DNA of 64,000 nucleotides from positions 247,393 through 311,392 of the forward strand of contig NZ_QKTW01000022.1 of the NCBI RefSeq assembly GCF_003236175.1, given 5' to 3'. This DNA comes from Taibaiella soli. Its GTDB lineage: Bacteria; Bacteroidota; Bacteroidia; Chitinophagales; Chitinophagaceae. Below are positions 17,911 to 25,787 of this stretch, piece by piece. Both the position numbers and the translations under genes were made by a program. The number at the start of each line of letters is the position of its first letter. Position 1 is the first letter of the stretch. A model generated the notes under the pieces. That model ran no database searches, was not told where the DNA came from, and saw nothing but the letters and a program-made list of their open reading frames with translations.

Positions 17911-19020
17911 TTGGCAACGGCTCAAAAAATTAATATCGTAAAGTTTGCTCCTAAAAAGGGAGAAGGCTTTTATGACGTGTTGAAAGACAGGATTAACGCC
18001 TACTTTGAAGAGAATAAAGTTCAGACTTATGGAGATAGTTCCATGGTCTGGAAAACAATCATAATGGTTTCTCTATATGTAGCGCCTTATCTCGCGATGA
18101 TTGCCGGCGTTGGCGCCAACAATCTGCTGGTGTTTTATGGCCTTTGGTTCCTCATGGGTGTTGGCATGGTAGGTATCGGTTGTGGCGTTATGCACGATTC
18201 TAACCACGATACTTATTCTGGTAATAAAGGGGTCAACAAATACATGGGTAAAATTATTGCCCTGGTAGGCGGTTATGAGCCAAACTGGCGCATCCAGCAC
18301 AATATCCTGCACCATACTTACACAAATATCGAAGGTTTGGATCACGATCTGGACGCTGGTGTTTTCCTGCGTTTTTCTCCGCATTCCAAACATTACAAAA
18401 TGCACCGTTTCCAGCATATTTATGCCTGGGTTCTTTACGGCTTGCTTACTTTGCAATGGGCAACGATTAAAGATTTCCGTCAGGTAATTCAATATGATAA
18501 GCTGGATCTCCTGAAAAAGGAAAAGTTGACATTGAGAAAAGCGTTACTTCAAGTAACTCTTTATAAAGTGATTTATTACGGTTACCTGTTCGTTATCCCG
18601 ATTTTTGTTCTGGGTATGGCATGGCAGCATGTGTTGCTTGGTTTCGTGATCATGCACTTTGTCGGTGGTTTTTCACTGTCTGTGATTTTCCAGCTGGCAC
18701 ACGTAATGGAAGAATGCGAATTTCCGGTGGTAGCAGACGACCGTAAAATGGAAAATACCTGGGCTGTTCACCAGCTTTTAAATACTGCTGACTTCTCTCC
18801 GCGCAGTCCGTTTATGAACTGGTTTGTGGGCGGATTGAATCATCAGGTGGAGCACCATTTGTTCCCGCATATCAGCCATATCCATTACCGTAAAATTGCT
18901 CCGATTGTAAGACAAACGGCACAAGAATTTGGTTTGCCTTACCTTGTACAGCCAACTTTTTTACATGCGTTGTACTATCATGGCAAGATGTTGAAGAAAA
19001 TGGGTAAGAAAGAGAATTAG
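17911..19020 (+). CDS. Acyl-CoA / acyl-lipid desaturase (front-end, delta-6-like family)
   Basis: 369 aa from a TTG start at 17911. A longer frame from ATG 17842 begins inside the previous gene's terminator and ahead of the promoter, so it is unlikely to be translated. Histidine boxes are HDSNHD (95-100), HNILHH (130-135, within QHNILHHTYTN) and HQVEHH (311-316, followed by LFPH). The QVEHH form marks the family that includes linoleoyl-CoA and delta-6-type desaturases. Membrane helices lie near residues 48-90 and 205-250. It should desaturate membrane acyl chains using di-iron and oxygen. It differs in family from the desaturase at 5.4-6.5 kb. Confidence 0.88.
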   Translation: MATAQKINIVKFAPKKGEGFYDVLKDRINAYFEENKVQTYGDSSMVWKTIIMVSLYVAPYLAMIAGVGANNLLVFYGLWFLMGVGMVGIGCGVMHDSNHDTYSGNKGVNKYMGKIIALVGGYEPNWRIQHNILHHTYTNIEGLDHDLDAGVFLRFSPHSKHYKMHRFQHIYAWVLYGLLTLQWATIKDFRQVIQYDKLDLLKKEKLTLRKALLQVTLYKVIYYGYLFVIPIFVLGMAWQHVLLGFVIMHFVGGFSLSVIFQLAHVMEECEFPVVADDRKMENTWAVHQLLNTADFSPRSPFMNWFVGGLNHQVEHHLFPHISHIHYRKIAPIVRQTAQEFGLPYLVQPTFLHALYYHGKMLKKMGKKEN

Positions 19021-19085
19021 TAAAATATTATTTTTTTATTCAGATGAATTCTTATCTTCGGTTATACGTTTAAAATTTCAATCAA

Positions 19086-19292
19086 GTGCAAAACGAAAAA
19101 TTAACCGGAACGATAAAGTTCTTTAACGAAGGTAAAGGCTTTGGTTTCATTAAGCACGACGGCTCTAACACCGAAACATTTGTTCACGTAAGTGGATTGA
19201 AGGATCAAGTAAAAGAGAACGACCGTGTAGAATTTGAAATGCAGCAAGGAAGAAAAGGTATGAACGCGGTAAACGTTCGCATCATAAATTAA
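19086..19292 (+). CDS. Cold-shock protein (CspA family)
   Basis: A 68-aa single cold-shock domain that binds single-stranded RNA and DNA. RNP1 is KGFGFIKHD and RNP2 is ETFVHVSGL. It starts at GTG 19086, as no in-frame ATG is available upstream of the conserved TGTIKFFNEGKG segment. The length matches the family. It lies 65 bp after the desaturase on the same strand and has its own terminator. Both genes could respond to cold, which would fit membrane fluidity control (inference). Confidence 0.92.
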   Translation: MQNEKLTGTIKFFNEGKGFGFIKHDGSNTETFVHVSGLKDQVKENDRVEFEMQQGRKGMNAVNVRIIN

Positions 19293-19316
19293 CCTTTATT
19301 AAGCATGCCTCATTTT

Positions 19317-19344
19317 AAGACCGAACATTGTTCGGTCTTTTTTA
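19317..19344 (+). terminator. Terminator of the cold-shock gene
   Basis: AAGACCGAAC/GTTCGGTCTT with a 3-nt loop and a T run. Confidence 0.87.
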
Positions 19345-19387
19345 TTTTCAAATTATCCGAATCACAGCATGCCTTGTTGGCATGGAT

Positions 19388-19756
19388 CTAACCTAATTGC
19401 CTGAAACGGAAATAAGCGACAATTACTGCCAGCGCCAGAATAGTGCCTAACAACGGAATCATTTTATATTCCTTCTTCATTATGTGATTGACCAGACCTG
19501 CAGCCATAATAAGGGCGAAGCCAGTGGCGGCGATGGGTGTTAACACAGGCGCAATGCCTGTAAACCACGGGACGATAATCCCAATACAGCCGAGCCATTC
19601 CAGCACACCAAGAATACGGATGGGTAGCAGTGACGCGTCTGGTTTGATATGCCCGTCGGCAATATGCTGTGCTCTGGTGCTAAAGAGCTTTCCGTAGCCT
19701 GGCATCACAAATGCTAACGCAAGCAGACTTTGGATGATCCAAAGGGCGGTGTTCAT
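19388..19756 (-). CDS. DoxX-like small membrane protein
   Basis: A 122-aa protein with four hydrophobic segments (about 3-19, 43-66, 71-88, 97-116) and the family features FVMPGYGKLF near the N terminus and LPIRILGVLEWLGCIGIIVP in the second helix. DoxX-like proteins sit in the inner membrane and are linked in various bacteria to oxidative stress or quinone-dependent reactions, but function here is unknown. The gene lies 43 bp downstream of the AraC-type regulator on the same strand, so the two probably form one transcript. Confidence 0.75.
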   Translation of the reverse strand: MNTALWIIQSLLALAFVMPGYGKLFSTRAQHIADGHIKPDASLLPIRILGVLEWLGCIGIIVPWFTGIAPVLTPIAATGFALIMAAGLVNHIMKKEYKMIPLLGTILALAVIVAYFRFRQLG

Positions 19757-19799
19757 TTTTTGAATAAGTGGAATTTAAACTGGGACAAAAATAATCAGA

Positions 19800-20615
19800 T
19801 CATTTCTTTTCGAACGCTACGAATCCTTTACTCACGGCCAATTTCGCTTTCTGTGTTTTTCTGGCGAAAGCGGCAGGAGTGGTGCCGCTGTATCGCTTGA
19901 ATTCACGACTCAGGTGGGATTGATCAGTATAGCCGAGCTCTTGTGCCAGGCCTGCAATATTGGTTTCCGGATGGTTCCATAATTGATTCCGGACTTGTTC
20001 GAAACGTATGAGTCCGGTCACATCTTTTACGGTATGGCCGGAGGATTGCTTGAAATTTCGTTCTAGTGTACGAACAGTTGTATGAGCCGCCGCAGCAATC
20101 TCGCTTACGGGTATTGTACCATTTGCAGTCCGCATTGCAACGCCTGCTTTATAGAGCATACTATCGACACCAGCTTGTGCATGCGTTTTCTCGAAATATT
20201 GTTTCACTTCTGCAATCGCCTGATTGATGTCTTCCGTTTTTATCGATTGGTTCAGTTTATCGTTCAACTGTGCAATCGGATGCTCAAACACATGCACATT
20301 ACGTTTGCCGGGTGTTAGTCCGAGCAAATCAAAGACCGTCCAGGGGAAGCATCTGATGGCGATGATTTCAAAACGGTTTTTGGTATAAAACGTGACAGGT
20401 TCATTGAGTAGTCCCATCATAAAGGGAGAAGGCAATGGTTGAAGTTCGCCGTTGTAAGAAACACTGCAGCCGCTACCGAAATGAAAAATAATTTCAGCGT
20501 AGCCGTCAGGCATTACTTCAAAGCTTGTTTCTTTTTCGCCGAAATCAGTTCTGTCGTACCAAAAACATTTGATGGCATCGCGCAGTTCTTCAGGTGGCTC
20601 AAATTCCAGATGCAT
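19800..20615 (-). CDS. AraC-family transcriptional regulator
   Basis: A 271-aa regulator. The C-terminal AraC helix-turn-helix domain (about residues 155-255) shows IPVSEIAAAAHTTVRTLERN and IAGLAQELGYTDQSHLSREF, followed by the family-typical YSGTTPAAFAR. The N-terminal half (LEFEPPEELRDAIKCFWYDR, then PDGYAEIIFHFG) is the domain common to Bacteroidota AraC proteins that follow environmental signals; the ligand is unknown. It is followed 43 bp later by the DoxX-like gene, its likely target or partner. Confidence 0.86.
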   Translation of the reverse strand: MHLEFEPPEELRDAIKCFWYDRTDFGEKETSFEVMPDGYAEIIFHFGSGCSVSYNGELQPLPSPFMMGLLNEPVTFYTKNRFEIIAIRCFPWTVFDLLGLTPGKRNVHVFEHPIAQLNDKLNQSIKTEDINQAIAEVKQYFEKTHAQAGVDSMLYKAGVAMRTANGTIPVSEIAAAAHTTVRTLERNFKQSSGHTVKDVTGLIRFEQVRNQLWNHPETNIAGLAQELGYTDQSHLSREFKRYSGTTPAAFARKTQKAKLAVSKGFVAFEKK

Positions 20616-20694
20616 AAGGCAAGTTAAGTAAGTTGGGAGAAGAATAGCTGGTATGTTTTTCGAGGTTTTCTTATTTTGAACGAAGAGGTGTAGC

Positions 20695-20702
20695 TAATTT
20701 TG
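20695..20702 (+). promoter_or_regulatory. -7 element of the small lipoprotein gene
   Basis: TAATTTTG with TTTTG 16 nt upstream (20674-20678) matches the Bacteroidota promoter form; the likely ATG is at 20747. Confidence 0.5.
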
Positions 20703-20746
20703 GGAGCATTACACGTTACTTCTTTAGAAAAAACAAAGTGATTATT

Positions 20747-20980
20747 ATGAGGGCTGGAGTTATTATTTTTTGTGCGGTGCTTTGCCTGGGTTGTGGGCAT
20801 AAAACTTATAACAGGATCGTGAAAGGAGAATACGAATTAAAGTGCTTACCGGCTTTGAAAAACGATTCTAGCGATTTAATTATTTCCGGTGTTGTAAAAG
20901 GCAAACTAGAAGTAAGACCGATCGAATTCGCATCGGTTTCATTGGCCGGAAAGAGTTCGGAGTTATTTTTTTGGAAATAA
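20747..20980 (+). CDS. Small lipoprotein with an incomplete carboxypeptidase-like regulatory domain, probably truncated
   Basis: 77 aa from ATG 20747 (an in-frame GTG at 20738 would add three residues). A hydrophobic start and Cys (CAVLCLGCGHK) look like a lipoprotein signal. The C-terminal IISGVVKGKLEVRPIEFASV resembles the first strands of the Bacteroidota carboxypeptidase-like regulatory domain (G-x-V, P-x-x-F-A-x-V), which normally runs on for another 50 residues. Here the frame ends soon after, at a TTTTTTT run (GAGTTATTTTTTTGG). Either a frameshift in that run or the junction with the A+T-rich cassette to the right cut it. It has its own promoter. Confidence 0.55.
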   Translation: MRAGVIIFCAVLCLGCGHKTYNRIVKGEYELKCLPALKNDSSDLIISGVVKGKLEVRPIEFASVSLAGKSSELFFWK

Positions 20981-21005
20981 TGTTTCATTATTTCGTCTAC
21001 CCAAT

Positions 21006-21356
21006 CTAGCTGCCCCAAATCACCAATGGGAGAAAATTGTCACATATATGGTGTTTAATATCGAGAATTGGAGAACCGTTGATGGCGTTGAGACCTCTTA
21101 CTGCAACCGAGTCATTTGTCACAGTTAGGATACTACAACGAGAAAGTCCCACTAAGTTTGGTCTGTTTTTATATCCAAGGTGGGAAAATGAATTTAGGCA
21201 ATCCTCGCCATATTTTTTAGTATTGATTTTCAATATCGATACCACATTGTCCCAGTAATCTTCCTGAATTCTTTTTCTGTCATTTGAGACGAATCCGATT
21301 GGCCTAGTTCCATAAATTCCCTTGTGAAAACAAATCACCCCGCCGTACTCTGACAA
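21006..21356 (-). CDS. TrmO/TsaA-like protein with an internal deletion, possible pseudogene
   Basis: A 116-aa frame from TTG 21356, with no in-frame ATG at a family-like position. RPIGFVSNDRKRIQEDYWDN and NRPNLVGLSRCSIL, then VRGLNAINGSPILDIKHH, match both ends of the TrmO (tRNA m6t6A37 N-methyltransferase) beta-barrel fold. Between FSHL and KNRPN about 35-40 residues normally present in the family are missing in frame, and the C terminus ends soon after NFLP. It overlaps the tautomerase gene by 53 bp. It may be a decayed gene or a shortened relative recruited to the cluster; I lean to decayed. The family call is fairly firm. Confidence 0.5.
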   Translation of the reverse strand: MSEYGGVICFHKGIYGTRPIGFVSNDRKRIQEDYWDNVVSILKINTKKYGEDCLNSFSHLGYKNRPNLVGLSRCSILTVTNDSVAVRGLNAINGSPILDIKHHICDNFLPLVIWGS

Positions 21357-21660
21357 ACGAAATGAAAATTTCGTTTTCTGAGCATTTAAAAACTCCCTTC
21401 AGTTCGTAAGTCAATTTTTCAACGACATTTTGAATTTGTTGCTTGTTGTAGCTTTCTCTGCACTGGATAAAAAGTGCAGGGGCAGGTTTATTATTATTAT
21501 TCCAATCTTGCTTAAAGAACTCATTTTTCTTCGGTTTGTTCCAAAAAATCCAAACATTAGTTTGGGGAATCTCAAGACTATATGACACAATCGCAGCGAT
21601 TGTCTCCAAAAGTCTTTTATGTTTATTTCTTTCCGGATGAAATATATTGATTATTGGCAT
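21304..21660 (-). CDS. Tautomerase-superfamily protein (4-oxalocrotonate tautomerase-like, tandem module)
   Basis: 118 aa from ATG 21660 (MPIINIF), placing a proline directly after the start Met, as the superfamily's catalytic Pro1 requires. The first module has KRLLETIAAIVSYSLEIPQT then NVWIFWN. A second module after PAPALFIQCR repeats the pattern (KQQIQNVVEKLTYELKGVF then ISFVRVRRGDLF), like the fused-dimer tautomerases (cis-CaaD/MSAD type). The start lies 38 bp inside the methyltransferase gene, implying coupling. A stand-alone catabolic role is possible, but its place in this operon points to a tailoring step, such as keto-enol shift of a product (inference). Confidence 0.6.
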   Translation of the reverse strand: MPIINIFHPERNKHKRLLETIAAIVSYSLEIPQTNVWIFWNKPKKNEFFKQDWNNNNKPAPALFIQCRESYNKQQIQNVVEKLTYELKGVFKCSENEIFISFVRVRRGDLFSQGNLWN

Positions 21661-22405
21661 CAATTTTTTTTAAGATGGTAATTGAAATTTTAATATGATT
21701 AATGAAACCAAGCTGACCCTTTGAATATCCTAATTCGGATAATTGAGCAAGCGAAAGAGTCGAAAGTAGGTCATCAATATATTGAGCATTTTTTTCTCGA
21801 TTAGTAATTTTACACCAATCGCTAATTGAAATTCCATCTTGCCATTCGAAATAATTAACACTCTTTATATAAGAAAAGCCATGATCTTTTGCAAGTTCAG
21901 ATATTTCTAAAGCTGTATAACTTTTGATATGTGTTTCGTCATGCAATAACTCGATAGCATGGTTCATTTCGTTAGTTAGATCATTGTCTGATCCTACTAA
22001 ATCAATAATGAAGAAAATTCCACTTGGAGTTAAGATTCTTTGGACTTCCTTAAACACCCGATTCGGATTCTCAAAATGGTGAAAAGCGAATCTACAGCCA
22101 GCAATATTTACGAAACCACTATCTACTGGTAGCGAATGACAATCGCTCAGAATAAAATTAGCGCCACGATCGCTTGTTGTTTTTTTGCATGTGTTAAGCA
22201 TTTTTTCAGAAGAATCAATGAAAAGTACATCGGCAACTTTGCCCTGAAATAAACGTCCAAGGTTTCCGGTACCACATGCGAGGTCAGCAAATACCCAAGT
22301 CTTACGACATGGAATTGTGTCAAAAATTATATCAAGAGACCGACCACTTGAGTGTATTTTGCTGTGCTGAAAGTTTCTTACTGTTTTATCAAAATTATTA
22401 TTCAT
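21623..22405 (-). CDS. Class I SAM-dependent methyltransferase
   Basis: A 260-aa Rossmann methyltransferase. Motif I is VFADLACGTGNLG (Asp41, Gly45, Gly47), motif II FIDSSEKML, motif IV FILSDCHSLPVDSGFVNIAG followed by CRFAFHHFENP, and post-I features end in LTPSGIFFIIDLVG, as in the Methyltransf_11/UbiE-like group. It should methylate a small molecule or peptide side chain with S-adenosylmethionine in the cytoplasm; the acceptor is unknown. It overlaps the upstream hydrolase gene by 8 bp and the downstream tautomerase by 38 bp, so it is within one operon. Confidence 0.85.
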   Translation of the reverse strand: MNNNFDKTVRNFQHSKIHSSGRSLDIIFDTIPCRKTWVFADLACGTGNLGRLFQGKVADVLFIDSSEKMLNTCKKTTSDRGANFILSDCHSLPVDSGFVNIAGCRFAFHHFENPNRVFKEVQRILTPSGIFFIIDLVGSDNDLTNEMNHAIELLHDETHIKSYTALEISELAKDHGFSYIKSVNYFEWQDGISISDWCKITNREKNAQYIDDLLSTLSLAQLSELGYSKGQLGFINHIKISITILKKIDANNQYISSGKK

Positions 22406-23048
22406 CTAATATTATTTTTTTTAATAACAATTCTGGTTGCATTTTCATTTCAGTTAATAACGTGTGTGAACAGGTCTTTATAATTCTAAATTTTTTTGTC
22501 CCTCTTGGATTGCAAATGTTTTCTAAGCATATTGGAGCATAGGTTTTGGGTTCTAAAATTGTTGTCACTCCATGACTAATGATTCCGATAATGTCGGCTT
22601 CCCCATAGAGGAGAATAACTTCATTGCATTCAACTTTTATTTTCTTGGCCTGGGAAATAAATAGACCAACGCAAATTGCTTTTGAAATTTTTGCGGAATA
22701 TTTACTCGTGAGAAATTGCATGATTATTTCGGCCCCAACAGATATTCCTAATAAAACAATTCTATCTTGTTCCCTATCTAAATTGGATAATGCATTCTTT
22801 AGGTTAGCGACCGCCATTCTCTTAGAATAAACCGATGAGTATGAAGCTGTTCTTCTTCTGGAATAGTTAATAAAAGCTGTTTCATATTTGGAAGGCAATA
22901 ATTTGGTTAGCCTCTGAAGATATTCTCTTTCGATAGCGCCTTCGGTGTTATCCTCAATAACATTCCCTGACACGAGTATGAACAATTTCGTTCTGTGCAC
23001 ATTATATTTTTTTACATAGATCAAAGTTGAATTTTCCCATTTTGTCAT
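22398..23048 (-). CDS. Alpha/beta-hydrolase-like protein
   Basis: 216 aa. The nucleophile elbow is GISVG with Ser103 after a hydrophobic strand (RIVLL), a candidate acid is Asp152 in ILLYGEADIIG, and a candidate His is His195 in TCSHTLLTE, giving the triad order of alpha/beta hydrolases. An early strand LFILVSGNV also fits. No signal peptide is present, so it acts in the cytoplasm. Within the cluster it could be a peptidase, thioesterase or esterase for product release (inference). Its start overlaps the end of the HemN-like gene by 47 bp. Confidence 0.65.
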   Translation of the reverse strand: MTKWENSTLIYVKKYNVHRTKLFILVSGNVIEDNTEGAIEREYLQRLTKLLPSKYETAFINYSRRRTASYSSVYSKRMAVANLKNALSNLDREQDRIVLLGISVGAEIIMQFLTSKYSAKISKAICVGLFISQAKKIKVECNEVILLYGEADIIGIISHGVTTILEPKTYAPICLENICNPRGTKKFRIIKTCSHTLLTEMKMQPELLLKKIILDE

Positions 23049-24432
23049 GAATATAAATACTGATTATTTCTTCATGCATTGCTTCCCCTTTATATGTCGG
23101 TTTAATCGTTCCTTCAAAAAAATTATATTCTAAAAAATCCTTGTCGATCATTTCTAGTATCGCCCCTTTGTACGGTTCATCAGTTATTAGATCTACACCA
23201 TAAATGGTTTTGAATCTACTTAGTTTTATTTTTTGATTCGCTTTAAATGCAAAGCCCAATGCTGTTGCAACTGCTTGGGTTCCGCTCAGAACTCTGCCGG
23301 ACGCTAATGGCGGTGCATCCTCAATATTTTCCATTTTAATTTGATAAACGTTGATGTCTTTTTCATTATGTGTTTGTACTACATCCGCAGACAACCCCGA
23401 AAGCCAACCATATGCTCCAGGCCCGTAAGCAATCATAGTGTCATAGTTTTCCCATTTGTTTTTTGAGACTTGGGGGATATTCCCTTCTGCATAGGTGTGT
23501 GGTGCATTCCACCAACCGCAAGGTGATGGGACATATCCGTTTGTTATTAACACGTTTACTGCAGCGTCTCTCATTCGATAAGTTTCCCTGAGGCTTGGAA
23601 ATAAACCTTCATTTATCATTTTTTCTTTTACTTTCGATACATTCCACGCCGCTTTGTTTCCAATTTCCATTTTTTCCCGGTCGGCATTTCGAAGCCGGTA
23701 TATCGTAATGGTCGGTACTTCTAAATCCGTCAGGAGCTTTATGTCGTTTTCTACTGTTTGGCAGGTTTGATAAGGAAGTCCAAACATCATGTCTACATTA
23801 AAAACGGATTTGGCCTCTTTAATTTTTTTAATAGCTGCAAGTGACATCTCTTTATCATGCCCCCTTCCAGCAAAACTATTTACTTCGGATTGAAATGACT
23901 GTACTCCAAGACTGAACCTATTAAATCCCGCCAATTTGGCTTCAACCACTTCGTTGCCCAAAAAGTTATCTGGGTTTCCTTCAAGTGTAATTTCACAGTG
24001 TTTATCAATTTTGTAATTTTCTTTTACATGGTCTAGAATTGCTTTAAGACGCTTCACCCCGAGGATTGAGGCCGTACCGCCTCCAAAATATAAAGATTGA
24101 ATCAACGCATTTTTTATCCAACTAAAATTATTTAGATAATAGCTTGATTCTCGCAATAGTAAATTCATCCAATTGTCTAATTCCTCTTCCTTATTCGAAG
24201 CTTTCTTTTTTACATAATTACAGAAATGGCATACATATGTGCACAATGGAATGTGGAAGTACAAGTGTGCAGGTAGTCCGTCACCTTTAAATTGTTTATA
24301 TCGTGTTATAGTTGCTTCGGATCCAATAATTTCGCCGTAATTCGCGGTAACATTAATATTGTACTGATTCACGTCTAAATTCAAATGTGGATTTTCATCG
24401 AGGAGAGATTCGATGTTGTATTGGATGTTCAT
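23002..24432 (-). CDS. HemN/HemW-like radical SAM enzyme
   Basis: A 476-aa radical SAM protein. The cluster motif CX3CX2C is Cys64, Cys68 and Cys71 in HIPLCTYVCHFCNY, followed by the SAM-binding LYFGGGTAS (Gly117-119), ITLEGNPDNF, GFNRFSLGVQSF and VDMMFGLPYQT. All are hallmarks of the coproporphyrinogen-dehydrogenase/HemW superfamily. In a core genome this would be a HemW or HemN. Here it sits between a SPASM radical SAM enzyme and a hydrolase, so a class C radical SAM methyltransferase or another HemN-like tailoring role is plausible (inference). The N-terminal 50 residues are not family-typical. Confidence 0.82.
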   Translation of the reverse strand: MNIQYNIESLLDENPHLNLDVNQYNINVTANYGEIIGSEATITRYKQFKGDGLPAHLYFHIPLCTYVCHFCNYVKKKASNKEEELDNWMNLLLRESSYYLNNFSWIKNALIQSLYFGGGTASILGVKRLKAILDHVKENYKIDKHCEITLEGNPDNFLGNEVVEAKLAGFNRFSLGVQSFQSEVNSFAGRGHDKEMSLAAIKKIKEAKSVFNVDMMFGLPYQTCQTVENDIKLLTDLEVPTITIYRLRNADREKMEIGNKAAWNVSKVKEKMINEGLFPSLRETYRMRDAAVNVLITNGYVPSPCGWWNAPHTYAEGNIPQVSKNKWENYDTMIAYGPGAYGWLSGLSADVVQTHNEKDINVYQIKMENIEDAPPLASGRVLSGTQAVATALGFAFKANQKIKLSRFKTIYGVDLITDEPYKGAILEMIDKDFLEYNFFEGTIKPTYKGEAMHEEIISIYIHDKMGKFNFDLCKKI

Positions 24433-24446
24433 GGTAAGATATTTGA

Positions 24447-25730
24447 TTAATTTATTAAAAGTTTAAGCTTATATCCCTTGTCGTCTTTTTCCTTCCAATA
24501 CTCAGCGCACCTAAGGATCATTAGTTTTATATAATCACTCGCGCCACAGTAAAAAGGATCACCGTGCAGATTTTGTGAAAGGCCGTAATCTCTAAAATTA
24601 CAGTGGATACCAGAAACGTTTATCGGACATTTATCACAGCCTTTAAAGTCAGTAAAGCTGTTTTTTCTTAGTTCTTTGAAGGCGTTTGTCCATATGTCAA
24701 AGAAGCTTAAATCATATAAAGACCCTCCTATAAAATCTTCATAATCTAGACAAGAACTATCTGGATAAACATCTCCAGAACTGTTGACATATACCATAGT
24801 GTTTGCAAGCTTGGGCTTACCGGTAGCAATTTCTAAACGTTCCACCATTTGAATAGTTTTTATTGCATGAATACTTTCGATAGCCGTTCCTTGCAATTCG
24901 TCCGCGTTGTCCATGGTGCAGAATTTATCCATGCAAGTTTTGTATACTTCGAAAATTTCTTTAAAATTTTCTTCGGTAGGAAGGATATGTTTGTTTTTTA
25001 AAGCCCTGCCCGTCGCAAAGGTTTCCAACCATTGTGGGCGAGGATAATTATTTTTAATTGACCACTCATAGGTTTCGATTATATCTTGAATGTTATACTT
25101 GTGAACTGAAATCGCCGTTCGAAACGGGATTTTGAATTTGTTTAAGAGTTCAAATGTTTGTTTAAGTTTTGGATAGTCCATTTTCCCACGCACGGTTTTC
25201 ACCGGATCTGCGGTATCGAAACTAATTGCTAACCCGATATTGCCAGGAAGACTTGCTACAATCTGTTCCGTAAGCAGAATGCCATTCGTAAAGACTTGGG
25301 TAGTAAAGTTCTTCGTAGCTGCGTAATTGATAATTTCAACTGCATCTTTATGGGTGAATATTTCTCCTCCTGTTAGAAAAACCTGCAATACTCCCATCTC
25401 GCCAAACTCGTCTAACAATTGAAAAATCATTGAAGTCGACATTTCATTTTTACGTCGATATTGAGAATTTGCATAGCAATGCTTACATTTTAAATTGCAT
25501 AAATTCGTTATCTCAATAAATGCTATAAGTGGAGCAGGAGTAAAAAGCCTGTCATTTGTAAAAATTATATCTGTAAGAATATATGGCTTATAGTTGATTT
25601 CTGATAATAAATGGTCGTTATAACTAATGATATCATCTAATAATTTGATGTCAACGAATTCCACTTCTCCATCGGGAAACAATGCTAGTATTTGGCTGTT
25701 TAATATTTGGAATGGAATTTTTTGATCCAT
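24447..25730 (-). CDS. Radical SAM/SPASM-domain enzyme, candidate peptide maturase
   Basis: 427 aa. The radical SAM cluster is Cys78, Cys82, Cys85 in EITNLCNLKCKHCYANSQ, with the SAM-binding VFLTGGEIFTHKD (GGE at 121-123). The C-terminal SPASM-type region holds Cys327, Cys365, Cys368, Cys377 and Cys395 (SSCLDYEDF, GCDKCP, GIHCNF, FYC), suited to auxiliary 4Fe-4S clusters; the CX2CX8C spacing is not the textbook one. SPASM enzymes mostly modify ribosomal peptides or protein side chains (PqqE, AlbA, anSME). The 65-aa gene upstream is the obvious substrate candidate. It is separated from that gene by a hairpin and from the next enzyme by 14 bp. Confidence 0.87.
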   Translation of the reverse strand: MDQKIPFQILNSQILALFPDGEVEFVDIKLLDDIISYNDHLLSEINYKPYILTDIIFTNDRLFTPAPLIAFIEITNLCNLKCKHCYANSQYRRKNEMSTSMIFQLLDEFGEMGVLQVFLTGGEIFTHKDAVEIINYAATKNFTTQVFTNGILLTEQIVASLPGNIGLAISFDTADPVKTVRGKMDYPKLKQTFELLNKFKIPFRTAISVHKYNIQDIIETYEWSIKNNYPRPQWLETFATGRALKNKHILPTEENFKEIFEVYKTCMDKFCTMDNADELQGTAIESIHAIKTIQMVERLEIATGKPKLANTMVYVNSSGDVYPDSSCLDYEDFIGGSLYDLSFFDIWTNAFKELRKNSFTDFKGCDKCPINVSGIHCNFRDYGLSQNLHGDPFYCGASDYIKLMILRCAEYWKEKDDKGYKLKLLIN

Positions 25731-25752
25731 AATTCGTAGATAATTAAAAGTG

Positions 25753-25774
25753 GCCCTCAGGTTCTTCTGAGGGC
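25753..25774 (-). terminator. Attenuator-like hairpin between the small peptide gene and the radical SAM operon
   Basis: GCCCTCAG/CTGAGGGC, a perfect 8-bp stem with a 6-nt loop, 13 bp after the peptide stop codon. On the minus strand it is followed at a few bases by TTTT. Such a leaky hairpin would let the peptide gene be transcribed more than the enzymes, the common arrangement in RiPP operons. Confidence 0.65.
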
Positions 25775-25787
25775 ACCGGTGATAGCA

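Noticed and set aside
23002-24432. Housekeeping HemW
   Set aside because: Not excluded, but the operon setting and A+T-rich composition make a tailoring role more likely; left as HemN/HemW-like.
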